Below are positions 9,353 through 18,645 of a stretch of 45,049 bases of DNA, in pieces. The notes under the pieces are model-generated. The model saw only the letters and a list, made by a program, of their open reading frames with translations, had not been told where the DNA came from and ran no database searches. The position numbers and the translations under genes were made by a program. Source of the stretch: Planctomycetota bacterium. Lineage in GTDB: Bacteria > Planctomycetota > Phycisphaerae > Phycisphaerales > SM1A02. The first letter of the stretch is position 1. The number at the start of each line of letters is the position of its first letter. The stretch spans positions 1 to 45,049 of the forward strand of contig QWPT01000013.1 of the NCBI GenBank assembly GCA_003671075.1, given 5' to 3'.

Positions 9353-9368
9353 CCGCCGATAGCGGCGG
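9353..9368 (-). terminator. Possible hisS terminator
   Basis: In the 166-base gap between hisS and pilM, a 6-bp GC-only stem (CCGCCG/CGGCGG) with a four-base loop is followed on the minus strand by GCTTCTC. A smaller palindrome lies at 9403-9415. The T-run is poor, so this is tentative. Nothing else recognisable is in the gap apart from the pilM ribosome-binding site. Confidence 0.35.
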
Positions 9369-9418
9369 ACTACTCCGTGCAGACGGAAGTCGGTCGATAG
9401 ACGCTGATAATCAGCGAT

Positions 9419-10750
9419 TTAGGCTCGCGCGAGCGCCGACACTGCGTCCGCGATGCCCGCCAGCGCCACGACTTGCTGCGATCCGCCGTCGAGGTTCTTC
9501 AGCACAACATTTCCCTCAGCGAGCTCGGCGCCGAGAATGACTGCCGAGCGCGCGCGGTTTTTTCCCGCGTCGCCCAGCAGCTTCCCGACATTGCGCGTGG
9601 CCTTGGAACTGGTGCGCACATGCAGGCCGGCTCGACGCAGGGCCGACACCAGCCGAGGCAACTGCGCCTCGGCAAGATCGCCGCCCGCAGAGATCACGAA
9701 GACATCGGGACGCGGCAGCAGCGTTGCGCCGTCATCGGGAAGAAGTTTGCGATCGCGCAGGACATTCGCCAGCACAACATCGCCCATGCCGAAACCACAG
9801 GCGGGCATCTTGGGGCCGCCGAATAGTTCGACGAGGCCGTCATAACGCCCGCCCCCCGCCACCGCGCGCTCGGCTCCGGAAACCTCGTGGAATTCAAACA
9901 CGGTGCCGGTGTAATAGGCCAGACCGCGCACGATGCCAATGTCGACCGAGCACCATTCGAGAATGCCCGCCGCGTCGGCCGCAGCGCGCAATTCATCGAG
10001 TGCGGTGAATTCATCGGTGGAAACCCCAATTTTTGCCGCCAACGCCGTGAGTGTTTCGGCGAGCGGTTGGGTTGCGCGCGCAGCGGTGTCGAAGCGCGCC
10101 ACACCGTCGGCGTTCAAACCAAGCGCCTCAGCGCGCTGCGCGAACTCCTCGGGCTTGAGCTTGTCGCGGCGGTCAAGCAGCGTCATGGCATCGGCGGATT
10201 TCTCGGCCGAAACCCCGAGTGCGCCGAGCATGCGCGCGATAGCAACGCGATGCGAAAGTCGAACCTGCACATCCTTGGGCGTGAGACCAAGTCGCTCGAG
10301 CGCAAGGATCGCGCAGGAAATCACATCGATGTCGGTTGCCGCGCCTTCGACGCCGCAGATGTCGATGTTCCACTGCACGAACTCGCGCAAACGGCCGCGC
10401 TGCGGACGCTCGGCGCGGAACATGTTGGGAATGGCGAACCACTTCACCGGCACCGGGAGCGAGCCCGCACGCGCCGCGACCATGCGCGCAAGCGTGGGCG
10501 TGAACTCGGGCCGCAGCGCGTAGTCGTTCTCACCGCCCGCGCGGCGAAACGAGAACAACTCGTTGACGATCGCCTCACCAGATTTCGCCGTGAACAGTTC
10601 GAGGTGCTCGAAGGTCGGTCCTTCGATCTCGTCAAAGCCGCAATCGATCGACGCGCTGCGCCACGCGTTCTCGATGTGCCTGCGCACGGCGAGATCGCCA
10701 GGGTAAAAGTCGCGAGTGCCTTTCGGAGCCTGAAAAGAGTGAGTTGCCAT
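9419..10750 (-). CDS. hisS: Histidyl-tRNA synthetase
   Basis: Class II aminoacyl-tRNA synthetase that charges tRNA-His; 443 residues, normal length. It starts with the family signature KGTRDFYP. Motif 2 reads FRAERPQRGRLREF, the His-specific motif RGLAYYTGTVFEF is near residue 255, and motif 3 lies in AVAGGGRYDGL. The C-terminal anticodon-binding domain (about 345-443) includes VLGAELAEGNVVLKNL. In the His motif, Ala stands where most bacterial enzymes have Asp (RGLDYYTG), and motif 2 reads LREF rather than YRQF; I take this as a lineage variant. TACTCT lies 7 bases before the ATG, with no Shine-Dalgarno. Confidence 0.95.
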   Translation of the reverse strand: MATHSFQAPKGTRDFYPGDLAVRRHIENAWRSASIDCGFDEIEGPTFEHLELFTAKSGEAIVNELFSFRRAGGENDYALRPEFTPTLARMVAARAGSLPVPVKWFAIPNMFRAERPQRGRLREFVQWNIDICGVEGAATDIDVISCAILALERLGLTPKDVQVRLSHRVAIARMLGALGVSAEKSADAMTLLDRRDKLKPEEFAQRAEALGLNADGVARFDTAARATQPLAETLTALAAKIGVSTDEFTALDELRAAADAAGILEWCSVDIGIVRGLAYYTGTVFEFHEVSGAERAVAGGGRYDGLVELFGGPKMPACGFGMGDVVLANVLRDRKLLPDDGATLLPRPDVFVISAGGDLAEAQLPRLVSALRRAGLHVRTSSKATRNVGKLLGDAGKNRARSAVILGAELAEGNVVLKNLDGGSQQVVALAGIADAVSALARA

Positions 10751-10757
10751 TGCGCGC

Positions 10758-10763
10758 AGAGTA
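10758..10763 (-). promoter_or_regulatory. Candidate -10 box of hisS, start-proximal
   Basis: TACTCT on the minus strand ends 7 bases before the hisS ATG. With no ribosome-binding site in the gap, transcription would begin at or next to the start codon. Confidence 0.5.
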
Positions 10764-10783
10764 GCGGCAGCAGCGCGCGCCCG

Positions 10784-11371
10784 TTACGCGGTTCGTCGCA
10801 CGGGAAGGATCCAGGCAATGATCACTGCGCACATGGTCCACGCAAAAATCGTGTCCAACCAGAACGCGCCGATGAACGCCAGTGGCATGTGCATGAAGTT
10901 GCCCATGACGCCAAAGCAAGCCGTCGATGCGAAGAGCGCGATGGTGAATCCGACATAGGCTCGGCGACCGAACCCGCCGCTGACCGATGAAAGCACGCAC
11001 GCCATCAGCAGCGCGCTGACGAACTCAACGGCAAAGCCGCGCACGAACTCCATGAGATCCATCGGCTCGCTCCCGCCCTTGTGAAACAGGATCAACGCCG
11101 TCGGCCCCGTGCGCATCCGCGTCTCGAACGAATCGAACTCGGCCTGCTTCGCGGGGTCCTCCGTGCCTTGCCCATAGCCGGCGGGCACATGGGGAACGAA
11201 GTACGCGCCGTCCTCGGGCAGCTCGGTTGCGAGCGTGCTCACGATGGCGCTCTCGCTGCTCGTGCCCACGGTGGGAAAGGCGAACTTGTAGAGATCCAGC
11301 GCTGCCCAGGCGGTGAATCCCCACATGAACATTGCGATGGCCGCGAGGAATGCTGCGAGAAGGTGACGCAT
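10784..11371 (-). CDS. Hypothetical four-helix membrane protein
   Basis: A 195-residue protein I do not recognise. The first helix (residues 4-28) is followed by an extracytoplasmic loop of about 75 residues with a PHVPAGYGQG stretch. Three more hydrophobic segments follow, at about 108-130, 136-158 and 165-190, with few charges between them. It ends 33 bases upstream of hisS on the same strand, but hisS seems to have its own promoter. No catalytic motif is visible. No convincing Shine-Dalgarno sequence precedes the ATG. Confidence 0.65.
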   Translation of the reverse strand: MRHLLAAFLAAIAMFMWGFTAWAALDLYKFAFPTVGTSSESAIVSTLATELPEDGAYFVPHVPAGYGQGTEDPAKQAEFDSFETRMRTGPTALILFHKGGSEPMDLMEFVRGFAVEFVSALLMACVLSSVSGGFGRRAYVGFTIALFASTACFGVMGNFMHMPLAFIGAFWLDTIFAWTMCAVIIAWILPVRRTA

Positions 11372-11474
11372 GGCTGTGCTGCTCCGTGTGCTGCGAGCGC
11401 GCAGCCTACGCGATCACGATCTGACGGGTCAGTTCATGCGCGTCGGTCAGGTCATCTGCGGCGCCCGATGCGCG

Positions 11475-13172
11475 TCACCACTCGGGTCCGCCCGAATAGC
11501 GGCCATACACATCGGCCATCGCCTGAACCTGCTCGCCGAGCGTGCAGCGCACCAACGACGCCGCCACCAGCGAAGGCATCACATTCTCGCCCTTGCGCGC
11601 GGCGGTGCGAATCGCAGTGAGCGCGCGCTTGACCTCGTCGTTCGAACGCGATGCGCGCATCTTGGCCAGGCGCGCGTTCTGCTCGGTTTCGACCGCGTGC
11701 GGAATTTCGAGGATCTCGACCTGCTTCTCGTCGTTGCCGTCGGTGTAAGCATTCATGCCGACAACGATGCGGTCGCCCGCCTCCATCTCCTGGCCGAAGC
11801 GGTAGCTGGCCTCGGCGATCGAGCGGCGGAAGTAGCCCTTGTGAACGCCCGCCACCACGCCGCCGATGTCGTCAATTTCCTTGATGATCGCGTTGGCGTC
11901 CTTCTCCATCTGGTCGGTCAGCGCCTCGACAAACCACGACCCGCCCAGCGGATCGACGGTGCGATGCACGCCCGACTCATGCGCGATGATCTGCTGCGTT
12001 CGCAACGCAACCCGCACCGCCTGCTCGGTGGGAAGACCGAGCGTCTCGTCCATCGAATCGGTGTGAAGACTCTGGCAACCGCCAAGCACGCCCGCCATCG
12101 CCTGCAGCGCAACGCGCACGATGTTGTTGAGCGGCTGCTGCTCGGTCAGCGAGCAACCCGCAGTTTGCACATGGGTGCGCATGAGCAGCGATCGCTCGTT
12201 CTTGGCGCCGTAGCGCTCCTTCATCGCCTTCGCCCAAATGCGGCGAGCGGCGCGAAGCTTGCAGATTTCCTCGAAGAACTCGTTGTGGCTGTTGAAGAAG
12301 AACGACAACCTCGGCGCAAAGCCATCGACATCGAGGCCGCGCTTGATGCACTCCTCGACATACTCCATGCCGTCGCGCAGCGTAAACGCGAGCTCCTGCG
12401 TGGCGTTCGAACCCGCCTCGCGAATGTGGTAGCCCGAAATGGAAACCGAGTTCCACTTGGGCAGATGCAGCGATGCAAATTCGATGGTGTCGACCACCAA
12501 CTTCACATGCGGCTCGGGCGGATAGATGAACTCGTTCTGCGCATGGAACTCCTTGAGGATGTCGTTCTGCAGCGTGCCGCCGAGCGCCGTCCACGGAATG
12601 TTGCGCTCCTGCGCGTGCGCGAGATACATGCCCCAAATCACGGCCGCGGGCGCATTAATCGTCTGCGACACCGTGACCTCACCAACAGGAATGTCGGCGT
12701 AAAGACGGTGCATGTCCTCGATCGACGCGATGGCGACGCCGCAGCGGCCAACCTCGCCCGCCGAGAGCGCGTCGTCGGAATCGCGACCCATGAGCGTGGG
12801 CAGATCGAACGCTGTCGAAAGGCCAGTGTTGGCCTTGGTTCCCTTGGCGTTCTCGAGCAGATACTTGAAGCGCTTGTTGGTGTCGTCGGCCGAGCCGAAG
12901 CCCGCAAACTGACGCATGGTCCAAAGCCGCGAGCGGTACATCGTCTTGTGCACGCCGCGCGTGAACGGATACTCGCCGGCCTCGCCGATGCGCGCATGCG
13001 CCTTGGACGGATCGGTGGGATCCTGCGTGACAACGCTGTCGGGGCCGTAGCGTTCGCCAACGGCGTAGCCCGAGATCGTGACCGTCTCGGGATCAATGCG
13101 GGCCGACTCCGGCTTGGAGGCGTTGCTCTTGCTGTGCGGGCTGTTGGCGGCGTGGGTGTTCGCGGTGCTCAT
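11475..13172 (-). CDS. B12-dependent acyl-CoA mutase large subunit, isobutyryl-CoA mutase-like
   Basis: Catalytic TIM-barrel subunit of the methylmalonyl-CoA mutase superfamily; 565 residues, the size of IcmA-type subunits that bind a separate small B12 subunit. No B12-binding domain (DxHxxG) is fused or encoded in this window. The superfamily stretches WTMRQFAGFG, SGYHIREAG, FAPRLSFFF and DPLGGSW are present. Two pocket positions separate substrates in studied enzymes: methylmalonyl-CoA mutase has Tyr89 and Arg207, isobutyryl-CoA mutase has Phe and Gln. Here they are Phe89 (RQFAGF) and Gln212 (AQNEFIYPP), as in isobutyryl-CoA mutase. The ATG at 13172 is chosen because it gives the family N-terminus; the open frame runs further upstream with unlikely sequence. 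A possible -10 TATTCT lies at 13214-13219. Confidence 0.85.
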   Translation of the reverse strand: MSTANTHAANSPHSKSNASKPESARIDPETVTISGYAVGERYGPDSVVTQDPTDPSKAHARIGEAGEYPFTRGVHKTMYRSRLWTMRQFAGFGSADDTNKRFKYLLENAKGTKANTGLSTAFDLPTLMGRDSDDALSAGEVGRCGVAIASIEDMHRLYADIPVGEVTVSQTINAPAAVIWGMYLAHAQERNIPWTALGGTLQNDILKEFHAQNEFIYPPEPHVKLVVDTIEFASLHLPKWNSVSISGYHIREAGSNATQELAFTLRDGMEYVEECIKRGLDVDGFAPRLSFFFNSHNEFFEEICKLRAARRIWAKAMKERYGAKNERSLLMRTHVQTAGCSLTEQQPLNNIVRVALQAMAGVLGGCQSLHTDSMDETLGLPTEQAVRVALRTQQIIAHESGVHRTVDPLGGSWFVEALTDQMEKDANAIIKEIDDIGGVVAGVHKGYFRRSIAEASYRFGQEMEAGDRIVVGMNAYTDGNDEKQVEILEIPHAVETEQNARLAKMRASRSNDEVKRALTAIRTAARKGENVMPSLVAASLVRCTLGEQVQAMADVYGRYSGGPEW

Positions 13173-13320
13173 CTGCAATTGGTCCTGCGCTGCGCGCTGT
13201 TTCGGAACGAGGGAGAATAGCACTTCTCGCTCAGATATCGGCGCGAAACGGCTGTCGTCGGCGCGCGAAATGTCTGTAGATAACCCGCGGTTCGCGCCAT
13301 GCACCGCCCCGCTCCTTCGC

Positions 13321-13326
13321 CATAAT
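13321..13326 (+). promoter_or_regulatory. Candidate -10 box of the Hhe-like gene
   Basis: CATAAT, one mismatch from TATAAT, lies 6 bases before the ATG at 13333, with no Shine-Dalgarno. I see no clear -35. The 160-base gap 13173-13332 also serves the divergent mutase gene. Confidence 0.45.
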
Positions 13327-13332
13327 GGGCTC

Positions 13333-16300
13333 ATGAGCGAACCATCGAATGAAGGCGTGCCCCGCGCCGCGGATCTGGTCATTGATGCCGCAAGCACCAC
13401 CGCCGCATCGCTCGAACAGAACGGAATTCCCTGCGTCCGCACCGTGACCGTGAGCGCGTTCGAACGACTGCACGCAACCACGCTGTGCATCAACATCGAG
13501 AACGAAGCCGCGGTCCGCTACGAGCGCGGCCTGGAAACCATCCCCGAAGCAACTTCGCTCGCGGTCGATGTTTCTGATTTCATTGTTCCACTGCCCATTC
13601 TGCGCCGCTCGAGTGAACGCGAGCCGATCGACCTCACCGCGACCCTCGTCGACTCGACGGGCCGCGTGGTCGCAACCGCACGCCATCGCCTCATCGTCGT
13701 GCCCGCTTCGCACTGGTGCGGACTCGCCAACGCACCGGAATCGCTGGCGTCGTTCGTCACTCCAAACACGCCAGCGTTGCGAGAACTTCTGCTGGCCGCG
13801 TCAGCGCGTTTGCAGCAAAGCACGGGAAATGGCGCGCTCGACGGCTATCTCTCCAAGAGCGCCGAGCGGACGCAGTTGATCGCCGAAGCCTGCTACCAAT
13901 CGCTCGCCGAACGCGGGATCGTCTACATCGTTGCGCAGCCCAGCTTCGAGGAACAGGGACAGAAGGTCCGCAACGCCGCCGAAGTTCTTGCCGATGGCGC
14001 AGGGAATTGCCTGGATCTCTCGGTCACGCTCGCGGCCATTCTTGAAGCCGCCGGCCTTGCGCCCGCGATCGCCATCGGCGACGGGCACGCCGTCGTCAGC
14101 TTCGCCACCACCGACGACCAATTCTCCGATGCGATACACGAAGGCGCATCGCGCATGGCCAATCGCATTGAACTGGGCGAGTATCGCGCGATCGAATCAA
14201 CGGGCGCGTGCTCCGAGCGCTGTTCATTTTCGCAAGCGTTGACTGAAGGCGAGCGCTTCGTGCGCGAGGCTTCCGAAAGTATGCGCGTGCTCGATGTGCG
14301 CGCGGCGCGGCGTTCGGGAATTCATCCGCTTCCCGATTTACTCGACGCCAAGCAAGGCGCTTCGCTGGACACTCGCCGCCCCGTAAAAAACACGCCGTGG
14401 AAAGTGGTGCAGCCCACCGCCCTTCCGCCGCTTCCCAAAGTCAACCGCACGCGCAGCCAAGAGCGACTCGATGATTGGCAGAAGCGTCTGCTTGATCTGA
14501 CCCTGCGCAACCGGCTGCTCAATGACCGCGAAAAACTCGGCATTCCGCTGATGATCGCCGGCGACGAACCGCTGGCGCATCTTGAGAACCTTCTCTGGAA
14601 CGAGAAGCCGATGAAGTTGGTCGCGCGCGGTTCGACGCGGCTCACCACCGAAAATGTTGCGGCGCAGGCTCGCGCTCGCAGCGAGAACGAGTTCGACGCC
14701 GCAGGAATGATCGCCGAGCTCAACCGCTCCTGGCTGCGCTCGACGCTTGATGAAGGCGAACTTTTCAACCGAGCCACCAAGGCGTTTCGCGAAGCCAAGA
14801 GTTCGCTGGAAGAAACCGGCGCGCGCTCGCTCTACATCGCCATCGGCTTTCTCGAGTTCCGCGTTGAACCGCGTGACACGCCCGTGCAGGCGCCGCTGCT
14901 GTTGGTGCCGATGGAAATGCAACGTATCTCGCGAAGCGAGGGATTTCGCCTGACTCCCGTTGCCGAAGAAACCGTGCCCAATGTGGCGTTGGTCGAGTAT
15001 CTCCGCAGTGAATACAGTCTTGATATCGACATCGCCGGTGCCATCAGCGACGACGAACACGGCGTCGATGTACCCGCACTGCTCGCACGAGTGCGCAAAA
15101 TGGTGAGCGATGTCAAGGGCGCGCGCGTCGTTTCAGCAGCAAAGCTAGGTAACTACTCGTTCAAGAAATTGCCGCTGTTCCAAGAGATGCGCAAGAACGC
15201 CAAGAAGCTTGTGGAACATCCCGTGGTGAGCACGCTGATTGGCCGCGAACGATCAAAGTCCATTCCGAACAAGCCGCTGATCACCGCCGATGAAATCGAT
15301 GCGGGCGCGCCCTTCACCACCGTGCGGCTGCCGCTGGCCGCGGATTCATCGCAGATCGCTGCAATTTGCTCGGCGGTCAGCGGCGCGACCTTTGTGCTGC
15401 AAGGTCCGCCAGGAACTGGCAAGAGCCAGACCATCACCAATCTGCTTTGCGAAAGCCTCGCGCAAGGAAAGCGCGTGCTCTTCATTGCCGAAAAGAGCGC
15501 GGCGCTTGATGTGGTGAGCGATCGACTCAACAAGGCCGGACTCGGTTGCTTTGCTCTCGATCTGCACGCTGACCACGCAACCAAGACTGCGTTTGTTGCG
15601 CAGGTGAAACGCGCCTTCGACGCGCTTGACGCGCGCGCGGCACCGGGATCGCGCAAGTTCGACACCATTGCTGCGGGGCTTGACCGCTCGCGCGCCCGAC
15701 TGGCTTCGGCCTGCAGCGCGTTGCACGACTCGCGCGGCGACGCCATGACCGCGCACCACGCGATCGAGCGCATCGCGGAGATCAGCGATGCCACCAACGC
15801 ATCGATGCGCGCGCAAGAGGGCGCGTTGGCAACGGCGCTCGACGGCGTTCTGCCCGTGCAAGCAACTGAAGACAGCGTGCATGCGCGACTGACCGCCGTC
15901 GCCACGCTCGCCAACGCCATCGACGAATATCCTGGCGCAATTGCCTGCCCCATCGCTGATTTTTCCCCTTCTACCTTGCTCAACGCCGATCAGGCCGCGC
16001 AGTTTGGTCGCGCTGCTGGTGAGGCAAGCGCGCACATCGCCGCGAGTGAAGCCGCTGGTGCGCAACTCGCGCTCATGATCGGCGCCACGCCGCCGCGCAC
16101 GTTCGCGGGTCTAACCGAACTGCTGAAAATTGCGCGCACACTCGCCATCGACGCGCCCGGTGCAGGATTCCTTGTTGAATGCGCGCTTGCCGCTGATCAC
16201 GCCAAACGCCTGGCGCTGGTAAAAAAGACACTCGACGAATGCGCGCGTGCCGAGCAAGCCGAAACGGAATTGGCGAAGTCATACGACCGCGCGGTCCTTG

Positions 16301-18633
16301 AACTTCCGTTGGTATCGATGGTGGGCGATTTGCGCGCCACTCGCGAGAAGTTCGTGCTCTTTCGTTGGCTCGCCGCCCGCAAGGCGCGCGCATCGCTGCT
16401 GCGCCTCGCAAAAAGCCCGCCTCCGAGCGGACACGATGCGGTGTTGAGTGAAACCGAGCGCGTGCTCGCGTTGAGCGTGACCATCCTCACCGCGCAGCCG
16501 CACAAAGAAAGCGTTGCCCGCTACGCAAGCGCCGACGAGTCGGCCGTTGATTTCGCCGCGACTGAACAAACGCTCACTCGCGCGCGCCTCACCGCCGACA
16601 CGATTCGTGCTTCCTTTCCCAAGGAAGCCGCGCTCATCGCCATCCAAGCGCCCAAGGTGGTTGGTCAACCTGCGTTGCGCGCCGCGACCGACGCTCTCAG
16701 CGCCCCGCTCGACAAGCTCAAGCCCGTGCTGGCAAACATCGATCGCATGCTTTCGCCGCTTCCGCCATTTTCTGCGGCAAATCCCAGTGCCAGCAACGCC
16801 GACACCGCCACCATGCGTGAGCGTCTCGACCGCGCCGCCACCCACGCCGCGGACTTTCCTGCTTGGAGCGCGTGCACGGTTGCGCGTGCGCAGGCAACGG
16901 CGCTCGGACTCGAGAGCATTGCGAAAGCCATGCTCGGCGCAACGCTTCCCACCTACAACGCGCAACGGGTTACCGAGTCCGCGCTCCTCACCGCCTGGAC
17001 GCGTGCGCGCCTGCGTGATGAAGCTCCATTGGCTGATTGCGGCGTCGACAAAATGGATCTTCTGCGCCGGGACTTTCTCGCCGCCATCGCCGAGTATCGC
17101 AAGGGTGCAGCCGCAGCCGTGGCGACCCTGGTCCGCGATCGCGCGCGCGTGCTGTTCACCGCCGACAACGACGATGCCATGCGCAGCGCGCTGCGCACCC
17201 TTCAAGAACTGCGCGCACTCACCACCATTCGCCGCCCCATCCGTCGGGTGATGCTCGAAGGCGCGCCCGCAATCATCGCGCTCATGCCCATCGTGCTGGC
17301 CAGTCCCCTCTCGGCAAGCACGCTTCTTGCGCCGGAATTCCCTGCATTTGACCTCGTGGTCTTCGATGAAGCCTCGCAGATTCCCGTGTGGGATGCGGCT
17401 TGTGCGATCTCGCGCGGCAAGGCCAGCGTGATCGTCGGTGATTCCAAGCAGCTTCCGCCCACAAACTTCTTTGACCGCAAAGACTCACCCTCCGACGACT
17501 CCGACGCTGAAGGCGATCTCGGCAACCAACTTGAAAATCTCGAGAGCGTGCTCGACGAGTCCATCGCCGCGGGATTTGGTTCTCTCTCGCTGAACTGGCA
17601 CTACCGCTCGCGCGACGAGCGTCTGATTGAGTTTGCCAATCGCAAAAGTTATGGCGGAACGCTGCAGACCTTCCCCGCTTCTCACCGCGCCCATCCCAAT
17701 CTCGGCGTCGAATTCCGCTTTGTTGGCGGCATTTACGACCGCGGAAATACCGCGACCAATCGCATCGAGGCGGTGGCGGTGGTGGCGGAGCTCACGCGCC
17801 GGCTGCTTGATGATGATGCCTGCACCGCCAATCGCTCGCTCGGCGTGGTGACTTTCAGTCAGGCGCAGCAGACGCTGGTGCAGGATCTGCTCGACGAGGC
17901 TGTTGACAAGGATGGCAAGCTTCGCGAGCGCATGGCCGAGGCGGCAAAGCTCGGCGAAGAGGTCTTCGTTAAAAACCTCGAGAATGTGCAGGGCGATGAG
18001 CGCGCGACCATGCTGTTTTCCATCTGCTACGGCCGCGATGCCAACGGCGTGATGTATCACAACTTCGGCCCGCTCAACCTCGCTGGTGGCGAGCGGCGTT
18101 TGAATGTCGCCGTCACGCGCGCGCGAGAAAAGATCGTGCTCTTCACATCGATTCGTTCGAGCGATCTCGATCCAGCCAAGTGCAACAAGGCCGGCGCACA
18201 GCATCTGCGCGAATACCTCGCCTACGCGGAGTTGGGCGTCATTCCTTCGACGAGCGGTTCGCGCGACACTCCGCGCGAAGTCGATGTCAGTGCCATCGAG
18301 AGCGCGATCAAAGACGCGCTCGAAAGCCGCGGCTGGCGCGTCGATTTGCATGTCGGTCGTTCACGCGACTATCGCGTGAGTTTGGCGCTTGCGCACAAGT
18401 CTGCGCACACGTCTGCGCACACGTCTGCGCCCGAACGCTGGGTGCTCGGCGTTGAACTCGATGGCGCGTTCTACGCCGCGGCGCCCTCGGTCATCGACCG
18501 AGAAACCGTGCGCGACGGCGTGCTCAAATCGTTGGATTGGCGCATTCTGAAAGTGTCTTGCGTCGACTGGTTGCGCGATCCGAGCAAAGTCATCGAACGC
18601 ATCGATGCCGCAGCGCGTGCGCCGAAAGTTTGA
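13333..18633 (+). CDS. Hhe-like giant protein: transglutaminase-like, DUF4011, SF1 helicase, Vsr/MTES-type nuclease remnant
   Basis: A 1766-residue protein. A transglutaminase-like segment has Cys226 (GNCLDLS) and His252 (GDGHAVV). DUF4011 begins near residue 379 with WQKRLLDLTLRNRLLN. A superfamily 1 helicase follows: Walker A GPPGTGKS (691-698), Walker B DEAS (about 1345-1348), motif III GDSKQLPP, motif IV region NWHYRSRDE, motif VI NVAVTRAREK (about 1590). The C-terminus (1650-1760) resembles Vsr/MTES_1575-type endonucleases: GVELDGAFY and LDWRILKVSCVDW. This order matches Hhe (DUF4011-helicase-Vsr), described as a single-gene anti-phage system. In the nuclease part the usual catalytic Asp of the YRIDLAV-type strand reads Ser1683 (YRVSLAL), followed by a short Ala-His-Thr-Ser repeat, so cleavage activity is doubtful. 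The ATG at 13333 is chosen for its -10 box and plausible N-terminus. Defence role is inferred. Confidence 0.85.
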   Translation: MSEPSNEGVPRAADLVIDAASTTAASLEQNGIPCVRTVTVSAFERLHATTLCINIENEAAVRYERGLETIPEATSLAVDVSDFIVPLPILRRSSEREPIDLTATLVDSTGRVVATARHRLIVVPASHWCGLANAPESLASFVTPNTPALRELLLAASARLQQSTGNGALDGYLSKSAERTQLIAEACYQSLAERGIVYIVAQPSFEEQGQKVRNAAEVLADGAGNCLDLSVTLAAILEAAGLAPAIAIGDGHAVVSFATTDDQFSDAIHEGASRMANRIELGEYRAIESTGACSERCSFSQALTEGERFVREASESMRVLDVRAARRSGIHPLPDLLDAKQGASLDTRRPVKNTPWKVVQPTALPPLPKVNRTRSQERLDDWQKRLLDLTLRNRLLNDREKLGIPLMIAGDEPLAHLENLLWNEKPMKLVARGSTRLTTENVAAQARARSENEFDAAGMIAELNRSWLRSTLDEGELFNRATKAFREAKSSLEETGARSLYIAIGFLEFRVEPRDTPVQAPLLLVPMEMQRISRSEGFRLTPVAEETVPNVALVEYLRSEYSLDIDIAGAISDDEHGVDVPALLARVRKMVSDVKGARVVSAAKLGNYSFKKLPLFQEMRKNAKKLVEHPVVSTLIGRERSKSIPNKPLITADEIDAGAPFTTVRLPLAADSSQIAAICSAVSGATFVLQGPPGTGKSQTITNLLCESLAQGKRVLFIAEKSAALDVVSDRLNKAGLGCFALDLHADHATKTAFVAQVKRAFDALDARAAPGSRKFDTIAAGLDRSRARLASACSALHDSRGDAMTAHHAIERIAEISDATNASMRAQEGALATALDGVLPVQATEDSVHARLTAVATLANAIDEYPGAIACPIADFSPSTLLNADQAAQFGRAAGEASAHIAASEAAGAQLALMIGATPPRTFAGLTELLKIARTLAIDAPGAGFLVECALAADHAKRLALVKKTLDECARAEQAETELAKSYDRAVLELPLVSMVGDLRATREKFVLFRWLAARKARASLLRLAKSPPPSGHDAVLSETERVLALSVTILTAQPHKESVARYASADESAVDFAATEQTLTRARLTADTIRASFPKEAALIAIQAPKVVGQPALRAATDALSAPLDKLKPVLANIDRMLSPLPPFSAANPSASNADTATMRERLDRAATHAADFPAWSACTVARAQATALGLESIAKAMLGATLPTYNAQRVTESALLTAWTRARLRDEAPLADCGVDKMDLLRRDFLAAIAEYRKGAAAAVATLVRDRARVLFTADNDDAMRSALRTLQELRALTTIRRPIRRVMLEGAPAIIALMPIVLASPLSASTLLAPEFPAFDLVVFDEASQIPVWDAACAISRGKASVIVGDSKQLPPTNFFDRKDSPSDDSDAEGDLGNQLENLESVLDESIAAGFGSLSLNWHYRSRDERLIEFANRKSYGGTLQTFPASHRAHPNLGVEFRFVGGIYDRGNTATNRIEAVAVVAELTRRLLDDDACTANRSLGVVTFSQAQQTLVQDLLDEAVDKDGKLRERMAEAAKLGEEVFVKNLENVQGDERATMLFSICYGRDANGVMYHNFGPLNLAGGERRLNVAVTRAREKIVLFTSIRSSDLDPAKCNKAGAQHLREYLAYAELGVIPSTSGSRDTPREVDVSAIESAIKDALESRGWRVDLHVGRSRDYRVSLALAHKSAHTSAHTSAPERWVLGVELDGAFYAAAPSVIDRETVRDGVLKSLDWRILKVSCVDWLRDPSKVIERIDAAARAPKV
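18391..18426 (+). repeat. Three 12-bp tandem repeats inside the Hhe-like gene
   Basis: Three in-frame copies of GCGCACACGTCT (the first with one change) encode Ala-His-Thr/Lys-Ser repeats. They fall between the two core strands of the C-terminal nuclease domain. Confidence 0.85.
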
Positions 18634-18645
18634 TGCGTGCGCCGA

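Noticed and set aside
11370-13220. A 616-codon open frame on the plus strand
   Set aside because: It lies antisense to the acyl-CoA mutase gene, which has clear family motifs. Its composition (Arg/Leu/His-rich) is that of a shadow frame in GC-rich DNA.
13333-18633. Type I or III restriction enzyme subunit
   Set aside because: The helicase is of superfamily 1 with DUF4011, not the SF2 type of restriction subunits, and no methyltransferase or specificity gene is adjacent.
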